Shown piece after piece: positions 44,209 through 49,325 of a DNA stretch of 49,325 nucleotides (the stretch's first letter is position 1; each line of letters starts with the position of its first letter). Position numbers and translations under genes: made by a program. The stretch is from Myxococcota bacterium (GTDB lineage: Bacteria; Myxococcota_A; UBA796; JAJRTE01), in the NCBI GenBank assembly GCA_024278455.1, contig JAJRTE010000304.1:1-49325 (forward strand), written 5' to 3'. The notes beneath the pieces are model-generated. The model made no database searches, was not told the DNA's origin, and worked only from the letters and a program-made list of their open reading frames with translations.

Positions 44209-44976
44209 ATGAATCAAGAGGGTGGTTCCGAGCGAACCATGATCGAGGCGCGCGGTCTGAGCAAGTTCTACGGCCCATTCGTCGCCGTCCAGAACATCTC
44301 CTTCTCCATCCCCGAAGGTCAGATCGTAGCCTTCCTCGGGCCGAACGGGGCCGGCAAGACGACCACGATGAAGCTTCTTGCCGGTTTCATCGCGCCGAGC
44401 GCAGGAACGGCATGGATTGCAGGCCTGAACGTCCACGCGGACCGGATCGCGGCCTCCCGGCGGTTCGGGTACCTGCCCGAGAACGGCCCACTCTACCAGG
44501 ACATGACTCCGCTGGAGCTGCTGCGCTTCTTCGGGGAGGCTCGAGGCCTTTCGGCCACCGAACTGGAGGACCGGATAGCCTTCGTCAACCAGCAGTGCTC
44601 CCTCGACAAGGTCCTCGAGAAGCCGATCGGCAAGCTGTCTCGAGGTCTCAAGCAGCGGGTGGGCCTGGCCCAGGCACTGTTGCACGACCCCGACGTCTTG
44701 ATCATGGACGAGCCCACCGCCGGTCTGGATCCCAACCAGATCCGGGACTTCAGAGACGACATGAGAAAACTCGGCGAACGAAAGACCGTCCTGATATCGA
44801 CCCACATCCTCCAAGAGGTGGACGCCGTCGCCGACCGTGTGCTTTTCATCCACAACGGGCGCCTGATCTATGACGGACCAACCGAGGACCTCAAAGAGGA
44901 CGGGTCGCTGGAGAAATCGTTCTACCGCATGACCAGCGATACGGACAGCCGCGCGGCAGCCGGCGGTGGCGCCTGA
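44209..44976 (+). CDS. ABC transporter ATP-binding protein (GldA-like)
   Basis: 255 aa from ATG 44209, with AGGAGG 10 nt upstream. Walker A GPNGAGKTT, Q-loop region FGYLPENGPLYQDM, signature LSRGLKQRVGLAQAL, Walker B VLIMDEPTAGLDP and switch His in LISTH are all present. It belongs to the ABC-2 exporter type. The membrane partner is the GldF-GldG fusion beginning 46 nt downstream. In Bacteroidetes GldAFG serves gliding; in other lineages the same set is widespread with unknown cargo. Confidence 0.92.
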   Translation: MNQEGGSERTMIEARGLSKFYGPFVAVQNISFSIPEGQIVAFLGPNGAGKTTTMKLLAGFIAPSAGTAWIAGLNVHADRIAASRRFGYLPENGPLYQDMTPLELLRFFGEARGLSATELEDRIAFVNQQCSLDKVLEKPIGKLSRGLKQRVGLAQALLHDPDVLIMDEPTAGLDPNQIRDFRDDMRKLGERKTVLISTHILQEVDAVADRVLFIHNGRLIYDGPTEDLKEDGSLEKSFYRMTSDTDSRAAAGGGA

Positions 44977-45022
44977 CCGTCCACGCGGAGAAACGCTTTT
45001 CCAGCGAGGGAGACAAGATACC

Positions 45023-47731
45023 ATGGAAGGAAAGTCCAACGCTCGAGTCGTGAGTGCCATCGCCCGGCGGGACCTGAGAATGTACTTCAGCAACCCCACG
45101 GGCTACGTCTTCATCACCCTGTTCATCTTCTTGAGCGCCGCCGCCGCTTTCTGGCAGGAACGCTTCTTTCTGAACAACCTGGCCAACCTGGACCAGCTCA
45201 ACGCGGTTTTCCCCTACTTGCTGCTGTTCTTCGTTCCCGCTCTGACCATGTCCATCTGGTCGGAAGAACGCAAAGTCGGAACCGACGAATTGCTGCTCAC
45301 CCTGCCGGCGACCGACCTGCAGGTCGTGATGGGGAAATACCTCGCCGCCCTCGGCGTCTACACCGGGTCGCTCATTCTCTCCCTGAGCCACATCCTCGTC
45401 CTCCTCTGGCTCGGGCGACCCGACATCGGCCTGATGTTCGGCAGCTACTTCGGCTACTGGTTGCTCGGCGCCGCCCTCATCGCCGCCGGCATGCTGGCAT
45501 CCCTCCTGACCTCGAACGCGACCATCGCTTTCATTCTCGGCGCACTGTTCTGCGCCGTCCTGGTGTTGATCGACCCTGCGGCAGCGGCCTTCAGCGACCG
45601 ACTGGCCGACTGGGTCCGTCCCCTGGGCGTGTTCCCCCACTTCCGCGACTTCGCCGAAGGTGTCATCACGTTGAGCGGCCTGGTCTACTTCGTGGCCGTG
45701 GCCGCAATAGCCTTGTATCTCAACGTCGCACTCCTCGGCCGCCGCCACTGGCCTCGATCCGCCCAAGGGCTGCCCATGTGGACCCACTACCTTCTCCGCG
45801 TCCTCGCCCTGGTGGTGGCAGTCATCGGCCTGGATACCCTGATCGCTCGCGCCCACCTCCGGCTGGACGTGACCGCCGAGGGCCTGCACACCCTGAGCGA
45901 CGAGACTGGCAAGCTCTTGTCCGAGCTGTCGGAAGACCGTCCAGTGTTCGTCCAGGCCTACATCAGTCCCGACGTGCCAGAACAATATGTCCAAACCAAG
46001 CGCAACCTGTTGAATATCTTGCGCGAAATCGACGCTCGGGCCGGAGAGAAGGTCCACGTCGTGATCAAGGAGACCGAACTCTACTCCGACACCGCCAGGG
46101 CGGCCCGGGAACAGTTCGGGATCACACCACGCAAGCTCCCGAACGTGAGCAGCGCGCGGACCTCGGTGATGGACGTGTTCATGGGCCTGGCGTTCACCTG
46201 CGGGGCCGAAGAGCAGGTGATCCCGTTTTTCGACCGGGGACTCCCGGTCGAGTATGAGATCGTCCGGAGCATCCGTTCCGTGGCCAAGACCGGAAAGAAG
46301 AAGATCGGGGTCATCAACACGTCGTTGCGGGTCTTCGGCGGGCTCGATTTCAACACGATGCAAAACACCCCGAAATGGTCCGTCGTTGCGGAGTTGGAGA
46401 AGCAATACGATGTGGTTCAGATAACGGCGTCGAGCCCCATCACCGAGCGGGTGGACGCGCTGGTGGTGATTCTGCCATCGTCGTTGCCACAGGAGGAGAT
46501 GGACAACGTGGCCGAGATGATCCAGGCGGGGGTTCCGGCGATGCTCCTGATCGATCCCCTCCCTGTCGTCGATCTGGGCCTGGCGCCGTCCGAACGGGCT
46601 GGAGCCAACGAGAACCCGTTCATGCGCCAGGGTCGTCCCCCACCGAAGCCCAAGGGGGACATCGAGAAGTTCCTGGCGGACATCGGCATTCGATGGAACA
46701 AGGGAACCGTCATCTGGGACAGCTACAATCCTCACCCGGACCTGGCCCACCTGCCCCCGGAAGTGGTCTTCCTGGGCCGAGGCAGCGGCAACGAGGAAAC
46801 GTTCAACCTCGAGGACCCGGCCACCGCCGAACTCCAGGAAGTGGTCCTGCTCTACCCTGGCGCCGTGGAACCGGCTTCGGGCCGTGATTTCGACTTCACA
46901 CCCCTCCTCAAGACCGGCCTGATGTCCGGCGAAAACCACTACTCCCAGCTCGTCCGGCGTTCATTCTTCGGCACACAACTGAACCCGTTCGCTCCCCATC
47001 GACCATCGCGCAGCGAATACACCGTGGCGGCGCAGGTCCGGTCCGCCGAGAAGGAGGACGCCGAGGCCGGCGAGGAGGACAAGGACGGAGAGAACGAGGA
47101 GGCGAACGAAACACCCACTCGTGTACGGGCGACCGTCGTGGCGGACGTGGACTTCATCTCCGAACAGTTCTTCCAGATTCGCAAGATCGCGCCGGGCAAC
47201 CTCAACTTCGACAACGTGACGTTCTTCCTCAACTGCATCGACGAACTGGTGGACGACATGTCCTTCGTGGCGCTCCGAAACCGCCGCGTCCGGCACCGGA
47301 CGCTGGAACGTGTGGAAGCACAGACCCGGCAGTTCGTGGAACGGCGGGTCAAGGAGGAAGAGGCTGCCGAAACCGAAGCCGACAAGGCGCTCAAGGAGGC
47401 GCAGCAACGCCTGGATGAAAAGGTGGACAAGCTGCGCAACGCACCCGACCTCGATGACCGGGCCAAGCAGATCGCCGCGCGAAACCTCCAGGAGGTGGAG
47501 AATCGCCGGTTCGAAGTCCTCAAGGCGAACATCGAGGCCGAAAAGGAGCTGAAGATCCAGCGCAGCAAGGAGGAGATGGAAAAACAGGTCCGCCGGATCC
47601 AGGGCACCATCCGGACCACCGCGGTCCTGCTCCCCCCCATTCCGGTCTTCGTCCTGGGCGTGGTGATCTTCGTTCGACGCCGGCGCCGGGAACGCGAAGG
47701 CGCCGCTGCCTCGAAGAGACTGAGGGCTTGA
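45023..47731 (+). CDS. GldF-GldG fusion: ABC-2 permease plus Gldg-family extracytoplasmic domain
   Basis: 902 aa from ATG 45023 (GAGGGAG 10 nt upstream). Residues ~1-245 are a six-helix ABC-2 permease (RRDLRMYFSNPTGYVFITLF, MSIWSEERKVGTDELLLTLP). A further TM near 258-280 leads into the GldG domain (LDVTAEGLHTLSDETGKLL, VFVQAYISPDVPEQY), a ~450-residue solute-binding-like region, then an acidic linker (EKEDAEAGEEDKDGENEEA). A long Glu/Lys coiled coil (~770-865) and a last TM (VLLPPIPVFVLGVVIFV) with basic tail end it. GldF and GldG are separate genes in Flavobacteria; here one polypeptide. It lies between the ATPase and the DUF4340 gene. Confidence 0.88.
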   Translation: MEGKSNARVVSAIARRDLRMYFSNPTGYVFITLFIFLSAAAAFWQERFFLNNLANLDQLNAVFPYLLLFFVPALTMSIWSEERKVGTDELLLTLPATDLQVVMGKYLAALGVYTGSLILSLSHILVLLWLGRPDIGLMFGSYFGYWLLGAALIAAGMLASLLTSNATIAFILGALFCAVLVLIDPAAAAFSDRLADWVRPLGVFPHFRDFAEGVITLSGLVYFVAVAAIALYLNVALLGRRHWPRSAQGLPMWTHYLLRVLALVVAVIGLDTLIARAHLRLDVTAEGLHTLSDETGKLLSELSEDRPVFVQAYISPDVPEQYVQTKRNLLNILREIDARAGEKVHVVIKETELYSDTARAAREQFGITPRKLPNVSSARTSVMDVFMGLAFTCGAEEQVIPFFDRGLPVEYEIVRSIRSVAKTGKKKIGVINTSLRVFGGLDFNTMQNTPKWSVVAELEKQYDVVQITASSPITERVDALVVILPSSLPQEEMDNVAEMIQAGVPAMLLIDPLPVVDLGLAPSERAGANENPFMRQGRPPPKPKGDIEKFLADIGIRWNKGTVIWDSYNPHPDLAHLPPEVVFLGRGSGNEETFNLEDPATAELQEVVLLYPGAVEPASGRDFDFTPLLKTGLMSGENHYSQLVRRSFFGTQLNPFAPHRPSRSEYTVAAQVRSAEKEDAEAGEEDKDGENEEANETPTRVRATVVADVDFISEQFFQIRKIAPGNLNFDNVTFFLNCIDELVDDMSFVALRNRRVRHRTLERVEAQTRQFVERRVKEEEAAETEADKALKEAQQRLDEKVDKLRNAPDLDDRAKQIAARNLQEVENRRFEVLKANIEAEKELKIQRSKEEMEKQVRRIQGTIRTTAVLLPPIPVFVLGVVIFVRRRRREREGAAASKRLRA

Positions 47732-47752
47732 TCGCAACGTGAGGATAGCAAC

Positions 47753-49081
47753 ATGAACGAGCTGAACAAGACGCTTGCATTCTGCGGAGCCGCGGTCGTC
47801 CTGGCACTCCTGGCCTTCCTGACCGCGCCCAAACCTGTCACCCCAGACGCGTTCCTGGACCTGGGCGAGGCGTTCTTCCCCGATTTCACCGACCCCAACG
47901 TGGCCACCACCCTCGAGGTCGTGGAGTTCGACGAGGAAACCGCGTCAGCCAAACCGTTCAAGGTCGCCAACCAGAACGGCGTGTGGACCATTCCCTCCCA
48001 CTTCAACTACCCGGCCGACGGCAAGGACCGGCTCGCCAAGACCGCCGCGGGAATCATCAGTCTCAAGAAGGAAGATTTCCGGACCAGCAACGTCTCCGAC
48101 CACGAAGCCTGCGGCGTCCTGGACCCGCTCGACGATACTTCCACGTCCCTCAAGGGGCGCGGCAAACGCGTCACCATCAAGGGCGAGGGGGGCAAGGTCC
48201 TGGCTGACCTGATCATCGGGAAGGAAATCAAGGACCGCGAAGGCTATCACTTCGTCCGGCTCCCCGGCCAGAAACGCGTCTACGTCGCCAAGCTCGACGT
48301 GGACATCTCCACCAAGTTCGAAGACTGGATCGAAAAAGACCTCCTCAAGGTCACCAGAAGCGACATCGACCAGGTCGTCATCAAGGACTACTCGATCAAC
48401 GAAGCGACCCGAAGCCTCGAGGTGCGGGACGAGATCGTCCTCGAGAAGGATGGCACCGAGTGGAAGATGAACGACTTGCCCAAAGGCAAACGGGTCAACC
48501 GGTCGAAGGTCAGTTCTCTCGTGTCGGCAGTCGACAACCTGACCATCGTCGGCGTTCGACCCAAGCCGCAGGGCCTCTCCGAACGCCTCGAGAAGCTCGA
48601 GGGCATCTCCGATACCGACCTCCTCTCTCTCCAACAAAAAGGCTACTACTTCACCCGTGATAACACGCTGGTGTCCAACGAGGGAGAATTGCGGATCAGA
48701 ACCAAGAAAGGGATCTCCTACACCCTGCGGTTCGGCGAAATCGCCTCCGGCTCCTCCGGCAGCGACGACTCCGGTTCAACCTCCTCCAACAATCGCTATC
48801 TTTTCGTCTCGGTGGACTACTCCGGAGACTTCAATCCCGAACCGCCCATCCCCTCCAACACCGATTTCGAGAACAAGCCAGAAACGGATTGGAACGACGA
48901 AGACCGCGAAAACAAGCAACTCAGGGAAGCCCACGACCGGTGGCTGAAGGAAAAACAGGAGAACGAGAAGCGCGCGAAAGAACTCAAGGAGCGGTTCGCA
49001 GGCTGGTACTACATCATCTCCGGTGACGCCTTCGACAGAATCCACCTCAAGCGTGACGACCTGCTGCTGGACAAGCGATAG
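47753..49081 (+). CDS. DUF4340-domain protein
   Basis: 442 aa from ATG 47753, 21 nt after the permease gene. One N-terminal TM ([19 protein letters not shown]) anchors a large extracytoplasmic beta-rich region with the DUF4340 pattern: [60 protein letters not shown]. Near ~345 there is a Ser/Gly/Asp linker ([16 protein letters not shown]) and near ~375-415 a charged helical stretch. DUF4340 proteins regularly follow GldG genes and are thought to complete the exporter; their role is unknown. The last 306 bp are overlapped by an opposing RHS frame. Confidence 0.88.
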   Translation: MNELNKTLAFCGAAVVLALLAFLTAPKPVTPDAFLDLGEAFFPDFTDPNVATTLEVVEFDEETASAKPFKVANQNGVWTIPSHFNYPADGKDRLAKTAAGIISLKKEDFRTSNVSDHEACGVLDPLDDTSTSLKGRGKRVTIKGEGGKVLADLIIGKEIKDREGYHFVRLPGQKRVYVAKLDVDISTKFEDWIEKDLLKVTRSDIDQVVIKDYSINEATRSLEVRDEIVLEKDGTEWKMNDLPKGKRVNRSKVSSLVSAVDNLTIVGVRPKPQGLSERLEKLEGISDTDLLSLQQKGYYFTRDNTLVSNEGELRIRTKKGISYTLRFGEIASGSSGSDDSGSTSSNNRYLFVSVDYSGDFNPEPPIPSNTDFENKPETDWNDEDRENKQLREAHDRWLKEKQENEKRAKELKERFAGWYYIISGDAFDRIHLKRDDLLLDKR

Positions 49082-49325
49082 GTTGGACATCGAGCCGCCC
49101 CCGGCGAACAGGATGGGGTCCTTGGCTGTCCATCGACCGACCTCGGGATCATACCTTGCCCGCAAGCCCGGCCGCACGCCGAATCGCACAAGCCCGGTCG
49201 CCGGATCGGCCAGGCCGCCGGCAAATCCGACAACGGGGGCGCGCAGCCTCCGGGCAGTGGAAGGGCTGTCGGCACTACACGAGGTGCGCGACCTCCACCC
49301 TCGAACGGGTGCACGGCTCGGCACC
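48776..49325 (-). CDS. RHS repeat-associated core, partial, entering from the right edge
   Basis: The frame is open at the right edge and closes at 48776. Homology is visible only in 49082-49325: [19 protein letters not shown], then [19 protein letters not shown], the well-known RHS core that precedes the variable toxin tip. The usual continuation (DTNLYGYV-like) is missing. The following ~102 codons are antisense to the DUF4340 gene and look like shadow translation. It may be a decayed RHS 3' end butted against DUF4340, or a real protein with an overlapping tail. RHS proteins are surface or secreted toxin carriers. Confidence 0.6.
   Translation of the reverse strand, partial: VPSRAPVRGWRSRTSCSADSPSTARRLRAPVVGFAGGLADPATGLVRFGVRPGLRARYDPEVGRWTAKDPILFAGGGSMSNLSLVQQQVVTLEVDSVEGVTGDDVVPACEPLLEFFRALLVLLFFLQPPVVGFPELLVFAVFVVPIRFWLVLEIGVGGDGRFGIEVSGVVHRDEKIAIVGGG

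Noticed and set aside
44891..46939. 682-codon minus-strand open frame opposite the GldF-GldG gene
   Set aside because: Shadow composition (Gln/Glu/Gly/His-rich) with no motif; the plus strand encodes clear transmembrane and GldG signatures.

Overview
This is a GC-rich, gene-dense bacterial chromosome segment with no rRNA, tRNA, CRISPR array or intact transposon that I can see. Several features point to a Gram-negative, menaquinone-using, deltaproteobacterial or Myxococcota-like lineage: lipoproteins with long Thr/Pro linkers, an EtfD-type ETF:menaquinone oxidoreductase, a subtilase with a Cys-TM-Arg C-terminal tail resembling MYXO-CTERM, a Hanks-type kinase fused to an FGE-like domain, a saccharopine pathway and a GldG/DUF4340 exporter set. 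The taxonomic placement is an inference, not something the sequence proves.

Layout. 1-135: start of an AAA-ATPase-like/PD-(D/E)XK family gene, cut by the window edge. 544-10639: surface and secreted proteins. These are a 14-blade RCC1 protein, a carboxylesterase lipoprotein, a trypsin-like protease whose signal/linker part is separated from it by one in-frame TAG, and a large subtilase with FG-GAP-like repeats. 10959-15512: a signalling block of Rcp1-like response regulator, Ser/Thr kinase-PEGA-FGE fusion, FHA protein and metallo-beta-lactamase-fold hydrolase. 15540-19236: an RluA-type pseudouridine synthase, an LTxxQ-like lipoprotein and an unrecognised partner protein. 19429-21336: a secreted clan GH-A-like glycosidase with discoidin and PKD domains.

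21481-31790: a catabolic block. It holds two overlapping acyl-CoA dehydrogenases, EtfA, EtfB and the divergent EtfD (electrons from acyl-CoA to menaquinone), then saccharopine dehydrogenase and lysine-ketoglutarate reductase (lysine degradation), and a divergent lone tandem-BMC shell protein. 31882-35832: an arylsulfotransferase-like lipoprotein, a DUF2062 membrane protein, a PaaI-like thioesterase and a ferritin-like protein. 36157-43833: tetrapyrrole synthesis, in minus-strand order hemC-hemD, a GGDEF cyclase, then hemA-hemB-hemL, with a PIN-domain relic beside hemD. 44209-49081: ABC ATPase, GldF-GldG fusion and DUF4340 protein in one operon. 48776-49325: an RHS core running in from the right edge, antisense to the DUF4340 gene.

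The most unusual global signal is the palindrome CTCGAG. I counted 27 copies by hand in 6 kb (38401-44400), roughly ten times the composition expectation. It occurs in all three codon phases and forces otherwise unfavoured codons such as CGA, which recalls the cyanobacterial HIP1 element. The best candidates for new biology are this motif, the lone microcompartment shell protein next to the saccharopine pathway, the kinase/FGE/FHA/MBL module and the acyl-CoA dehydrogenase pair.
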